Part shown: positions 33,963-45,292 of the stretch, piece by piece
Numbering within the stretch: position 1 is the stretch's first letter
Layout: each line of letters opens with the position of its first letter
Source: Aquarana catesbeiana
Taxonomy: Eukaryota > Chordata > Amphibia > Anura > Ranidae
Direction: 5' to 3'
Length of the DNA stretch: 64,000 nt
Assembly (NCBI RefSeq): GCF_042186555.1
Contig: NC_133328.1
Span: 496,771,106 to 496,835,105, forward strand
Made by a program: the position numbers and the translations under genes
Notes under the pieces: model-generated
Database searches by the model: none
The model's input: the letters and a program-made list of their open reading frames with translations, nothing else
Told to the model about the DNA's origin: nothing

Positions 33963-35999
33963 AAGTTCTTTGACCATCTCCTGTATAATGTCTGCAGTCT
34001 CTGATTGTCTCCTGCAGTATGTCCGCGATCTCTGATTGTCTCCTGCAGTATGTCCGCAGTCTCTGATTGTCTCCTGCAGTATGTCCGCAGTCTCTGGTAA
34101 TCTCCTGCAGTATGTCCGCAGTCTCTGATTGTCTCCTGCAGTATGTCCACAGTCTCTGGTAATCTCCTGCAGTATGTCCGCAGTCTCTGGTAATCTCCTG
34201 CAGTATGTCCGCAGTCTCTGGTAATCTCCTGCAGTATGTCCGCAGTCTCTGGTAATCTCCTGCAGTATGTCCGCAGTCTCTGGTAATCTCCTGCAGTATG
34301 TCCGCAGTCTCTGGTAATCTCCTGCAGTATGTCCGCAGTCTCTGATTGTCTCCTGCAGTATGTCCGCAGTCTCTGATTGTCTCCTGCAGTATGTCCACAG
34401 TTTCTGATTGTCTCCTGCAGTATGTCTGCAGTCTTTAATTGTCTCCTGCAGTATGTCCGCAGTCTCTGGTAATCTCCTGCAGTATGTCCGCAGTCTCTGG
34501 TAATCTCCTGCAGTATGTCCGCAGTCTCTGGTAATCTCCTGCAGTATGTCCGCAGTCTCTGGTAATCTCCTGCAGTATGTTCGCAGTCTCTGGTAATCTC
34601 CTGCAGTATGTTCGCAGTCTCTGATTGTCTCCTGCAGTATGTCCGCAGTCTCTGGTAATCTCCTGCAGTATGTCCACAGTCTCTGATTGTCTCCTGCAGT
34701 ATGTCCACAGTCTCTGATTGTCTCCTGCAGTATGTCCACAGTCTCTGATTGTCTCCTGCAGTATGTCCACAGTCTCTGATTGTCTCCTGCAGTATGTCCA
34801 CAGTCTCTGATTGTCTCCTGCAGTATGTCCGCAGTCTCTGGTAATCTCCTGCAGTATGTCCGCAGTCTCTGGTAATCTCCTGCAGTATGTCCGCAGTCTC
34901 TGGTAATCTCCTGCAGTATGTCCGCAGTCTCTGATTGTCTCCTGCAGTATGTCCGCAGTCTCTGATTGTCTCCTGCAGTATGTCCACAGTTTCTGATTGT
35001 CTCCTGCAGTATGTCTGCAGTCTTTAATTGTCTCCTGCAGTATGTCCGCAGTCTCTGGTAATCTCCTGCAGTATGTCCGCAGTCTCTGGTAATCTCCTGC
35101 AGTATGTCCGCAGTCTCTGGTAATCTCCTGCAGTATGTCCGCAGTCTCTGGTAATCTCCTGCAGTATGTTCGCAGTCTCTGGTAATCTCCTGCAGTATGT
35201 TCGCAGTCTCTGATTGTCTCCTGCAGTATGTCCGCAGTCTCTGGTAATCTCCTGCAGTATGTCCGCAGTCTCTGGTAATCTCCTGCAGTATGTCCACAGT
35301 CTCTGATTGTCTCCTGCAGTATGTCCACAGTCTCTGATTGTCTCCTGCAGTATGTCCACAGTCTCTGATTGTCTCCTGCAGTATGTCCACAGTCTCTGAT
35401 TGTCTCCTGCAGTATGTCCGCAGTCTCTGATTGTCTCCTGCAGTATGTCCGCAGTCTCTGGTAATCTCCTGCAGTATGTCCGCAGTCTCTGGTAATCTCC
35501 TGCAGTATGTCCGCAGTCTCTGGTAATCTCCTGCAGTATGTCCGCAGTCTCTGGTAATCTCCTGCAGTATGTTTGCAGTCTCTGGTAATCTCCTGCAGTA
35601 AGTCCGCAGTCTCTGATTGTCTCCTTCAGTATGTCCGCATTCTCTGATTGTCTCCTTCAGTATGTCCGCAGTCTCTGATTGTCTCCTGCAGTATGTCCGC
35701 AGTCTCTGATTGTCTCCTGCAGTATGTCCACAGTCTCTGATTGTCTCCTGCAGTATGTCCGCAGTCTCTGGTAATCTCCTGCAGTAAGTCCGCAGTCTCT
35801 GGTAATCTCCTGCAGTATGTCCACAGTCTCTGATTGTCTCCTGCAGTATGTCCGCAGTATCTGGTAATCTCCTGCAGTAAGTCCGCAGTCTCTGGTAATC
35901 TCCTGCAGTATGTCCGCAGTCTCTGATTGTCTCCTGCAGTATGTCCACAGTCTCTGATTGTCTCCTGCAGTATGTCTGCACTCTCTGACACTCTCCTGT
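33963..35999. repeat. 31-bp minisatellite, about 65 units
   Basis: A head-to-tail array of 31-bp units (core ctcctgcagtatgtccgcag) with two main subtypes that differ at tctgattgtc or tctggtaatc. Unit phase is kept across the array: a rare marker (tttctgattg followed by gtctgcagtctttaattg) recurs at 34,401 and 34,990, 589 bp or exactly 19 units apart. Because 31 is not a multiple of three and no frame holds a stop, the minus strand shows ORFs of 706, 405, 297 and fewer codons with a 31-residue period. They are artefacts. Confidence 0.96.
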
Positions 36000-36059
36000 A
36001 ATATGTGTATTAATGTGCCCCTTTACTTGCTCAATTATTTGGGATTGCTCCACTGCTCA

Positions 36060-36310
36060 GTGAGAGGTAATGATGTGCATTAACCTCTAGCAACCAATCA
36101 GCGAACAGTAGTGATCTGCTTTAATCTCTAGCAACCAATCAGTAAGTGATAATGATGTACTGTAACCCCTAGCAACCAAGTGAGGGCTAATAATGTACAT
36201 CAACCTCTAGCAACCAATCGGCAAGCAGAAATTATGTGTTGTAACCTCTAGAAACCAGCCAGTGAGCAGTAAGGATAGGCTGTAACCTCTGGCAAACAAT
36301 TGCAATTGCT
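36060..36310. repeat. Degenerate tandem block, about 42-bp units
   Basis: The phrase cctctagcaaccaatcag recurs with variation near 36,086, 36,128, 36,168, 36,207, 36,247 and 36,288. It lies in the right part of the hAT element. Confidence 0.75.
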
Positions 36311-37200
36311 GCGTGATCTGCTGCAGTAAACTGATTTTGAGTCTACCTGCTATTTTTTGTATGTCTCAGAATGGAGGGGTGGGGCCCCAAGAAAATGTTT
36401 GCCCAGGGCCCAATCAAAATTAAAGACGGCCCTGCCCGGTAGACAACATACAGTCCGGCGCTTCAGGTCTTTGTTACAGATTGCCCTCTCTGTCCTTCTA
36501 AGAATTGAGTCTCCTACCACCAGAATCTCTCTTTCCTTTCCCTTCGCTTCCCCCCCACTCTCACTGGAGGAGTTCTTCCCCTGGCAGCTAGGAGAGTCCC
36601 TCAGCTCCAGCAGTGCTGGTCCCTGACTGGTTTCACCAATGTTACTCAATGGAGCATACTTATTGGCACTTCCCCCCCTCTACCCTTCCTGACTGTCACC
36701 CATCTACTCTTTCCTAGTGCCTTCACCTCTTTGTCTCCACCCGCCTCTGTGCTGGCCCTTGCTGGCACCTGCCGTGTACTTTCCTGGTTCTCCTTTAGTA
36801 TGGAGGGTCTTCTCAGTGCTGACAGTTGCTTCCCCAGATTCAGAACCTGGGCTTCCAGGGAAACAATGTGCTTACATTTTGCACAGCAGTATTTGCTCTC
36901 GATCGGATGATCAAGGAACACATACATGCCACAAGATGTACACCGAGACGCATCTCCACACCCACCAGGCATCGTAACTACTAATTTAATGAGGATTGGG
37001 GATTTTACCCTGTCCAAATTACCTAACAACTAGCTTCCTGACACTAATACTCAACAAGACAATACACAGGTACTCAACAAGACAATACACAGGTACTCAA
37101 CACGATGGATGGTATCGGAGGATGGGTTCTGCTGGAGGGGTGGTAGAACAAGACTACTGCCACTGTGCTCACCACAGAAAGGATCTTGGAAGGTGTTCAG

Positions 37201-38686
37201 TTTTAAATGCCGCTTTGTGCATTGACAAACCTCATTAGACTACAGTTTGGTCACCTGCTGAGTTGGCACCACCCACAGGCAGCTTAACTCTTCAATATGT
37301 TACAGAAGTTGAATTCAATGCAATTTTACTTCAGCTAATTGCAGCACAGAGGATGTTTTTCCATACTTTTGAAGTGTAGGAAGACAATGACTTTTCTGAG
37401 CCCTGTCTCTGAGAATAACTAACACTGATTGAGGGAACATGGAAGAAGTAGGGAGGACCTAGATAGGACTAAACTAACTAGCACTAAACAGAAGAGCAGG
37501 GCAGAGGAGTATTTTAAAATCACATTAGTAAACAAGTTGTAGTGGTTCAAAACTGCAAATAGATGTCAGCACATCAATAAACAATAATAATCTAATGCAT
37601 TTTAATACAACACAGAAAAAGTACATAAAAGTGGAGCAGAACAGAAGGCGCAGTGTCCTTCACTCTGTCCCTACTCATCAGGAACTTTTCCCTAAGCTAA
37701 CCAATGTCCCTATGCAGCAGGTTCCTCCTTATAACATACTATGCACTTGGGGAGTGCCCTATTTAACGACTATGTTAAAGTGGAACTTTAGTCAGAAAAT
37801 TAAGTCCTGCTAGATTACTTCAGGCTGACCCCATTTGTAGGTATACCTATGTAAAACATTAGAAATAAATGCTTATACTGTTTAAAATCTAGTACACTGT
37901 CTCAACCTGCTCTGCACATGCTCAGTTGCTCTCTATTTTTTGGCACTGTGACAAAAATCAGAGCCACTAGAGGCCAATCTGCTGACAGCCTAAATATATA
38001 CTGCTGCTCAGGGTCTCTGGGCTTCAGCAAAATGGCTGCCTTTAGAAGGAAGAAACAGGAAAAATGCTGGAGGCAGTTTATAGCACACAATCATTTTAGT
38101 AGTATAATTATTAGAGCTGAATTCTGGGCACAAATTTCTTTACATACTTTTATTGCTGCTTTCTTACCTTCCTAGAATAGTAGTCCATCTTTTGCTTGAG
38201 TCTGTTGTTTCTGAGAAATAACACATGCATTTTTTTAATTGTAGGGTTATTTCCCTCTGTCTTCTGTTTTGTAAGACTGGTGATCGCTATGTCTTGTATT
38301 CCCCCACCCACCAGTCTTGTCACATCCCTGCTGTAGTTCTGGGTACAGTGAGCACAACAATCCCTGCTCGCTGTAACGGGTGGACCAGGGAGACTCCTGG
38401 TCTGAACCGCCCACATCCTTGGAATGACAGCCCAGGAGATTCCTACTATGTTCTGAATGGTTAAAGGCCCGGAGTCTCCACACCTCCTCCAATCCAATAG
38501 TAACATCATATATTGTATTCGCAGTTTTCAGAACACCGGTTCTGCTCATATGCGGCTCATGACCGCAACTGAACAGAAACAAAGGGGCAGGGCATGTGAC
38601 CATATTTGGTTAGTGATGACAGCCAGCATGCTGTTGCTTTGTTTTCATTCCTTTGTGTTATGAGTCATGAGCAGCATATGAATAAA
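37201..38686. other. No gene recognised
   Basis: No protein-like reading frame. At 37,777 ttaaagtggaactttagtca resembles the end of a TTAA MITE but the partner end was not found. The rest looks unique. Confidence 0.4.
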
Positions 38687-39029
38687 CCAGTGTTCTGCCG
38701 AAATCTCTAACTTCCCAAAATCTCCTACCACATCACTCCCAGTGAGTCTCCAGCAGCAATAATTGGAGATTTCCACGAGTTGGCTGTTTGGACAGAACAC
38801 CGGGTAAGGAGGAAAAAAGTTGTTGCCGCCTTGGAGGCAGCCATGTTGTTGGTTACTAGCTGGCGGACTAATAATGTCCACTCATTATATCGTGTACCTT
38901 AGCGTATACGTTTCCGGTGTTCTGTGAAAAGATCCAACTCATGGAAATCTCCAATTATTGCTGCTGGAGACTCACCAGAAGTGACGTTGTTGCAGATTTT
39001 GGCGCGTTAGAGTTTTCGGTAGAAAACTG
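38687..39029. mobile_element. Foldback element with about 117-bp arms
   Basis: The left arm (38,687-38,803) and right arm (38,911-39,029) are imperfect complements: gtgagtctccagcagcaata / tattgctgctggagactcac and ggacagaacaccgg / ccggtgttctgtg. The unpaired middle is about 107 bp. Non-coding. Confidence 0.8.
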
Positions 39030-39325
39030 GCAGCTGCAGCATTCTGAAACATGCAAACCTGGAGGATGAAAACACATTTTTTTCCAGCCCTGCTTTATGT
39101 CATTAAGCATTGAGGCTGAAGACTACTGCTTTAACTGTTTAGTGTTTTATAAAGGTTAGTTTACTGATGATTTTTTTGTGGGCATCCCTGAGTTCTTCCT
39201 TAATGTGGAATGTATGTTCCTTGCTAAAGCACATTATTTTGTATCAAGTTGTTATGGGTAAAGTCCCAGTTTAAGATGGCCACCACTACTCACGGGAACT
39301 CAGCATCCAATCAGATGCCCATCTT

Positions 39326-39673
39326 CTAGCCCTTGCACACTGGGGCGGGGGCGGCGTCGGTGGTAAAACGCCGCTATTATTAGAAAGGGTTAAATACCAC
39401 CGCAAAGCGCCTCTGCAGAGGCGCTTTGCTGGCGGTATAGCCGCGCCGTCCCATTGATTTCAATGGGCAGGAGCGGTATACACTCCGCTCCTTCACCGCT
39501 CCGAAGATGCTGCTGGCAGGACTTTTTTTACCGTCCTGCCAGCGCACCGCTCCAGTGTGAAAGCCCTCGAGACTTTCACACTGGATACACAGCAGCGGCA
39601 CTTTCAGGTCGGTTTGCAGGCGCTATTATTAGCGCAATAGCGCCTGCAAACCGCCCCAGTGTGCAAGGGCTCT
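39326..39673. mobile_element. hAT-like MITE, GCCCTTGCACACTGGGG ends
   Basis: AGCCCTTGCACACTGGGGCGG at the left, CCGCCCCAGTGTGCAAGGGCT at the right, a nearly perfect inverted pair. TCTA adjoins both ends. The interior shares ttgatttcaatgggcagg with 8,865 and 9,601, so it belongs to the same family. Non-coding. Confidence 0.82.
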
Positions 39674-40469
39674 AAGAGAGGGCTTATGGGAGTTTCTAAG
39701 GGCCCAATTTATTTTATAGACTCCTCTTCCCCTGTAACAATGGCACAGTGCCACCAACAGGACAGATAGGTACCTGCAGTTGCCTACTTATATATGGATA
39801 AACCATGTAACGTTACAGTCAAGTGATTTTTATTTCATATCCTTATTTGTACTATTCTTTTACATGAGTCACTAGAATTTTTTTAAACTCATGTGAATAA
39901 AAGGTCACTGTTTTCAGCATCCATGGTAGTGTTATAGTTTGTCCCAACCCCTGTCTCTATTACTTTTGCTGGACATCTTAGTCTGCATGCTAATGCTTAG
40001 AAAAAAAAAAAATAGAGAACCATGCAAAATAAAAAGAGGAATTAATATGCTGAATACTTCTATTTAATACTAGCCACAGCTTTATAACTAAAATATTTTT
40101 GTGATAGTGATTATTTAATGAAAAAAATGTAGCAAAACAAAACCATTATATGGAATAATAATATAATATATACTACATACAAACAAGAGGAAACATTAGG
40201 AAACACTAAACCAGGTAGGGTGGGATGGGCAATGTTGCTGGGTGGCAACCCATTCCCCGGAATAAAGGATGATTGTAGGTTAGAGGATCCTGCAAACTTC
40301 TATTTGTTCTCCTGGGAATTTGCCTCCTAGCAACAGAAAAAGGGAAAACAGGTGTCAGGAACATGCAGAATACCTGGCGGTGGCACTGTGTTCATGACAC
40401 TGTGGTTCCTGGACTAGAAAGGTGTCATATCAGTGTCCACCAGCAGCCAAACCCCAGCCCATGTCGCCC
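39674..40469. other. No gene recognised
   Basis: AT-rich sequence without repeats I can name. Confidence 0.5.
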
Positions 40470-40850
40470 AACTTTCTTAGATGGGAATGAGGGACACCTA
40501 TTAGAAAAATAATGTAGGCATTCTCCCCTCCTTAAAGGCCACTCCCCCCCTTAAAGGAGACTTGTGCAAAAAAAACAAAACGATTGGGTAAACCCACAAA
40601 TGCTTTTTCGTCACTACTATCCCATTAAATTGGCTTTTGGAATGTACGAATACAGAAATGTAGAATTTTGATGAAAGGTTTAGCACTGTAAAACGCTTTA
40701 TAATAGATAAGTAGTGATTTTTTATATACACCTTTATACAGTAGATCAAACCAAAATGAGGGGCAAATGGGGAAGAAAGAGGGACAGAGGAACTTTGTTC
40801 CGAATGAGGCACAGTCACATCAAAATCAGGGAAGGTTGGGAGCTATGCTC
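40470..40850 (+). repeat. Interspersed repeat, longer copy of 10,009-10,165
   Basis: It shares the right 170 bp with the copy at 10,009. Its left edge (cgcccaactttc) is roughly complementary to its right edge (aaggttgggagc), suggesting a short inverted terminal repeat and a MITE origin. Confidence 0.6.
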
Positions 40851-40872
40851 CAGCACCCAGCAGAGCTTAGTG

Positions 40873-41029
40873 CAGGGGTCTCAAACAGTTGGCCTTCCAG
40901 CTGTTGCAAAACTACATGTCCCATCGTGCCTCTGCCTGTGGCAGTCAGGCTTGTAACTGTCAGCCCTGCAATGCCTCATGGGACTTGTAGTTTGACAACA
41001 GCTGGAGGGCCGCCAGTTTAAGACCCCTG
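40873..41029. mobile_element. 157-bp hAT MITE with 8-bp target duplication
   Basis: CAGGGGTCTCAAAC...GTTTAAGACCCCTG, flanked by perfect GCTTAGTG at 40,865-40,872 and 41,030-41,037. Most of the unit is self-complementary (aaactacatgtcccat / atgggacttgtagttt). Confidence 0.95.
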
Positions 41030-41037
41030 GCTTAGTG

Positions 41038-42296
41038 TTTGGTCACCACCTTATGCTAGCTGCTTGGAGGCTTTTTAGCTCCATCTCACCTCACTCTCTT
41101 CTTTGGCATTCTACTTGTGTGCCTGCAAAGTCTGGATCTCTATCTGCCATTTATGTACCTGTCGTGGCCTATTTTCTGATCTGCATACTATCTGATACCA
41201 TGCCTAGTTGTATTTAGCCAAAGACTTACAATTATAACTACCAAAGCTCACCTACACACAGGCTCAGCCTCTGGAGGTGAGCTTCTTCTCCCAGCACAAT
41301 TTCCACAGTTCATTGGCTGGCCTCCACTAGTTCCCTCTGCAAATATTTCAGTAATAACTTGTTCCAATAACCCAGGCCTAGCTTTTGAGTGTAATCGTCA
41401 GCACTCACTTTACCCCTTTCAAGGACAGAGAAGACACCAGACGTCCTAACCCTTGCCACACAATTGTTGTACATCTCTCATTCTCTCTTCCTCATCCCAG
41501 CACACAATAAAGAGTGTTCAGTTGGTTTCAGATAATCAGGCTTTGTTCCACACAATGGCATATAAAAAGAAGGTAAAACAAATGAACATACTACTTGTCT
41601 TCTCTGACATGGTAACTGGGAATATTTTTTGGACAGGCTTCCATGGGGGCCCAAATGGCCTACAGCTCTATTAATAAAATATATTAACATTTTACAAAGC
41701 TGCATTTTTTTAATTAACTACTGGGGCCCCTCGACTGTATAGGATATTTTCTAAATAAAAGTGAAATTAGCTTTTAATTACCGGTAGTCCCAAAAATAAG
41801 GTGATCTTCTGTCTTGTTTTTCTATACTCAAGGGTAAGTCCTTGTAGTGAGGTACTCACAAGGCAGCTGAAAATGTGTTAAAATTTGGTTTCAGATGGCA
41901 GTGATTAGGGTGGCTTTACAGCTGCCCAATCACATCCACACCCCACTGAAGGTACCCCTTGCCCCTGCCTCACTGCCACCAGCATTTTTTCCAGGCTTCA
42001 CTGTCCCATCTGCTGGTCCTGAACTGGAATGACAGGTGTTGGTGAGTGGAATGGAGGGTGAATGAACATGGAAGCGACATGTACTATGTAACTCCCAGAT
42101 TCAGCTGCCACTTTCCCTGGCTGCTATCACAGAGGAAGAAGGTAACAGAGAGCAGATTGCACTCCATTAGCTTTAGTGGAGGGTTAGGGAGACATCAAAG
42201 GTCTCATAGACCCCTGGTGTCTCAATAAGGAGAACCTGTCATTACACTATGCTCCTGTGTGATAGCAATAAAAATAAAAAGTAACAGAAAAATAAA
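41038..42296. other. No gene or repeat recognised
   Basis: No protein-like frame and no inverted termini seen. Confidence 0.45.
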
Positions 42297-42560
42297 AACA
42301 TAAACTTTTTTTTTAAATTCCTCTGCCCAATGTACACACTCTCAAGAACATACAAAAATAACAATTGTGCCACACATGTGAGGCATCACCAAGTACCAAG
42401 TGAAAGCACTAATTCTAGGTCCATCATTCATGGTTAGCTCTAAACTGATAATCTGTAAAGGCTTTGAAAGCATCACCTATGGACACTTTTGGGTACTTAA
42501 GTGTACACCCACTGGGAGCTGAATGTAAACAAAACAATTGCCGGCAATTAAAAAAATTAG
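42297..42560 (-). repeat. Diverged reverse copy of the 5,243-6,240 repeat
   Basis: The complement of this stretch keeps the order gtccataggtgatgctttca, cagtttagagctaac, ctagaattagtgctttcac, gatgcctcacatgtgtg seen in the plus-strand copies. Confidence 0.6.
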
Positions 42561-42599
42561 AAAAAATGACAAAACCTTTCGTATCTAGCATGAAATTTA

Positions 42600-43330
42600 A
42601 AAGGAACCCCAAACCATTTTTTTTTTTAAATGGTGTGGGGTCCCCCCAAAAATCCATACCAGACCCTTATTCGAGCATTCAGCCCAGCAAGGGGTGGGGT
42701 GGGGGTGAACGAGTGCCCCTCCTAAACCATACTAGGTCACATGCCCTCAACATGGGGGGGTGCTTCATGTTGATGAGGACAAGGGCCTCTTCCCCACAAC
42801 CCTGACCCGGTGGCTCTGGGGGTGCAGGGGGGTGTCTTATTAGAATCTGGAAGCCCCCTTTAACAAGCAGACCCCCAGATCCCAGACCCCTATGTGAATG
42901 AGTAGGGGCACAAACTACCCCTACTTTTTCACCAATAAAGTGTAAAAAGTGAGAGAAAAAAAGTCCTTTATTAAAAAAAAAAAAAAAAATACATGTCCCC
43001 TGAAGTAGATCCAATGTCAATAATGATGAACCCCGGCCGCTGACCCCCCCCCCAAAAAAAAGAGCTATGCACCCAACGAAGGCTTCTGCCATCTGACAGT
43101 TTTTAAATAACTAAGGGAAGGGGCCACCTAATGACATCACCGGCGGGAGCCTTTGTCGGGACAGCGACTGGCGTTCATAATGATTGGGAGACATTCTTTT
43201 TTTTTGTCAAAAACTGTTGTGTTTTTACTCACTTGTACACTTTTTTTGGTGAAAGTGTAGGGGTACTATGTACCCTATACTCATTCACATGGGGGGGCAG
43301 GATCTGGGGGTCCTCTTGTTCTCTTGTTGA
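42600..43330. repeat. Inverted repeat element
   Basis: 42,870-42,970 (acccccagatcc, atgtgaatgagta, acccctactttttcacca) is complementary to 43,225-43,325. A left part (tggtgtggggtccccccaa onward) lies outside the paired arms. A/T runs flank the arms. Non-coding. Confidence 0.65.
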
Positions 43331-43995
43331 CCACCTTACGCCCACCGGCCCTCCTTCTGGGAGGCCGTCATATGACGTCCACCCAGAATGACCGCTCTCG
43401 CGCATCCGTGGTAGCTCGCGTTGCAGCAGTCGGTGGTGCGGTGTGTCAGTCAGACACACCACTACAGCGATCTCGGTAAAGAGCCTCTGACAGCAATCGT
43501 TTTTTCTTTTTAAAAGTCACTTTTGCTGTATTGCATCCTACAGTTGTGCCACTTCACATGCATGTTTAAGGCATCTCCTAAGCATGCTATTTACAGAATT
43601 TCTGTATATTGTATAATGTTGACCTTTACGCCTTTAAAAAATTTGCTGCTGAACTGTACTTCTTTTGGTATTAATACATGTCCCTATGGCAGCGCTTAGC
43701 TACTTACTGATGCTCTTTAATATAAGCTTGCAAATTGGTATTTTTTTAGCACCTGAAATAACAGGTTCCATGAGTCATTTGCAGTGATGTGGGGTTTACC
43801 AAGCACTGAAAAATGTCAAAGAAGAGCAAACCCTTTCACGCCAACAAGAGATTATTACATTAACACCTCGGCAGCACATCAACTAAGATGTAACCATGCA
43901 CTCATAAAAACTGGAGGAGCACTTTAATTTTTTTAAGCGTTACTAAGAATTTAACAAAATGAACAGCAGTTTTATTAAGCATAAATAAATATATA
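43331..43995. other. No gene recognised; GC-rich start
   Basis: 43,331-43,500 is CpG-containing and has the stem ggtgtgtcagtcagacacacc (43,439-43,459), the same kind of stem as gtgtcagactgacacgc at 49,963, so it may be a scrap of the CCACTTC family. The remainder is AT-rich. Confidence 0.45.
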
Positions 43996-45215
43996 CAGTA
44001 TCTCACAAAAGTGAGTACAGCCCTCACATTTTTGAAAATATTTTATTATACCTTTTCATGTGACAACACTGAAGAAATAAAACTTTGCTACAATGTAAAG
44101 TAGTGAGTGTACAGCTTGTATAACAGTGTAAATTTGCTGTCCCCTCAAAATAACTCAACACACAGCCATTAATGTCTAAACCGCTGGCAACAAAAGTGAG
44201 TACACCCCTAAGTAAAAATGTCCAAATTGGGCCCAATTAGCCATTTTCCCTCCCCGGTGTCATGTGACTCGTTAGTGTTACAAGGTCTCAGGTGTGAATA
44301 AGGAGCAGGTGTGTTAAATTTGGTGTTATTGCTCTCACTCTCTCATACTGGTCACTGGAAGTTCAACATGGCACCTGCATCAAATTGGTCTGGATGGCTG
44401 TCATCCCAGAAGAAAGCCTCTTCTAAAGGTGATGCACAAGAAAGCCGGCAAAACAGTTTGCTGAATGGTGTCATTGCAGATGGTGTCAAGGGTGTGCGGT
44501 GGTAACCAGGTAAGGAGTATAAAGACAAGTGTTACCTACAGTCAAGCATGGTGGTGGGAGTGTCATGGTCTGGGTCTGCATGAGTGCAGCAGGCACTAGG
44601 GAGCTACAGTTCATTGAGGGAACCATGAATACCAACATGTACTGTGACATACTGAAGCAGAGCATGATCCTCCCCTTTGGAGACTGGGCCGCAGGGCAGT
44701 TTTCCCAACATGATAATGACCCCAAACACACCTCCAAGATGACCACTGCCTTGCTAAATAAGCTGAGGGTAAAGGTGATGGACAGGCCAAGCATGTCTCC
44801 AGACCTAAACCCTATTGAGCATCTGTGAGGCATCCTCAAACAGAAGGTGGAGGAGTGCAAGGTCTCTAACAGCCACCAGCTCCGTGAGTGGCAGCCTGTG
44901 AAGCTCTGGTGAACTCCATGCCCAAGAGGGTTAAGGCAGTGCTGAAAAATAATGGTGGCCACACAAAATATTGACACTTTGGGCCCAATGTGGACATTTT
45001 CACTTAAGGGTGTACTCACCTTTGTTACCAGCGGTTTAGACATTATTGGCTGTGTGTTGAATTATTTTGAGGGGCCAGCAAAACAAATGTGCACTGTTAT
45101 ACAAGCTGTACACTCACTACTTTACATTGTAGCAAAGTGTAATTTCTTCAGTGTTGTCACATTAAAAGATATAATAAAATATTTACAAAAATGTGAGGGG
45201 TTTTGTGAGATACTG
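43996..45215 (+). mobile_element. Tc1/mariner transposon, internally deleted
   Basis: CAGTATCTCACAAAAGTGAG at 43,996 and its complement ending CACAAAACCCC...ATACTG at 45,215, flanked by TA on both sides. It is a different Tc1 family from those at 1 and 22,310. The 1,220-bp length and the missing N-terminal half show an internal deletion. Confidence 0.93.
44529..44828 (+). pseudogene. C-terminal fragment of a Tc1 transposase
   Basis: The 99-codon frame starts at PTVKHGGGSVMVWVCMS and contains HDNDPKHTSK (second catalytic Asp) and SPDLNPIEHL (Glu), then a stop at the usual Trp position. The DNA-binding domain and first Asp are absent; residues upstream of 44,480 do not continue the fold. No activity is expected. 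Confidence 0.9.
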
Positions 45216-45287
<72 letters not shown>

Positions 45288-45292
45288 TATAC
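45216..45292. repeat. (TA)n then (CA)n microsatellite
   Basis: About 27 TA repeats begin at the TA that closes the Tc1 element and pass into cacatatacacacacac. The array may have expanded from that target dinucleotide. Confidence 0.93.

Larger units (their letters stand above)
33285..36434. mobile_element. hAT-type element, 3,150 bp, carrying a minisatellite
   Basis: CAGGGCCGTCTTTA at 33,285 and its complement ending CCCTG at 36,434, flanked by the perfect 8-bp duplication CCCGGTAG (33,277-33,284 and 36,435-36,442). Eight-base duplications and CAGGG ends are hAT hallmarks. No transposase is encoded. The cargo is a 412-bp palindrome, a 2-kb minisatellite and a smaller tandem block. Removal restores CR1 ORF1 in frame. 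It must have been moved by a transposase encoded elsewhere. Confidence 0.95.
32862..36972 (-). pseudogene. CR1 ORF1: zinc-finger and SGNH esterase protein, interrupted
   Basis: Translation from MPGGCGDASRCTSCGMY (36,972) shows a Cys-rich finger (CTSCGMY, CCAKCKH) followed by a heptad-like Leu segment. A frameshift at a seven-G run near 36,671-36,677 precedes the esterase start LVVGDSILRRTERAI (GDS nucleophile, about 36,530). The hAT element then splits the gene. After it, VRHITDLVDRLRGG, a VHVSTNH block (usually VHVGTND) and DGLHLNEEGADQL (catalytic D..H) complete the esterase, ending at 32,862. CR1 ORF1 esterases are known from birds and fish. The stop lies only about six bases before ORF2 begins. 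Confidence 0.92.
28741..37200 (-). mobile_element. CR1-clade LINE, near full length, interrupted three times
   Basis: Both ORFs of a CR1 element can be followed on the minus strand from about 36,972 to 28,824. The 3' end at 28,741 is a short 8-bp-type tail (tatgtaac repeats), the usual CR1 terminus. Three later insertions split it: a TTAA MITE (30,571-31,469), a TWA MITE (31,805-32,210) and a hAT element (33,285-36,434). Upstream of ORF1 is a likely 5' UTR with 23-bp tandem units (37,048 to about 37,110). The exact 5' edge is not visible and no target duplication was found, as is common for CR1. Confidence 0.9.

Noticed and set aside
33933..36053. A 706-codon minus-strand ORF with a 31-residue repeat
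   Set aside because: It is produced by a 31-bp tandem repeat without stops in any minus-strand frame. Other frames give overlapping ORFs with the same period, so there is no coding signal.
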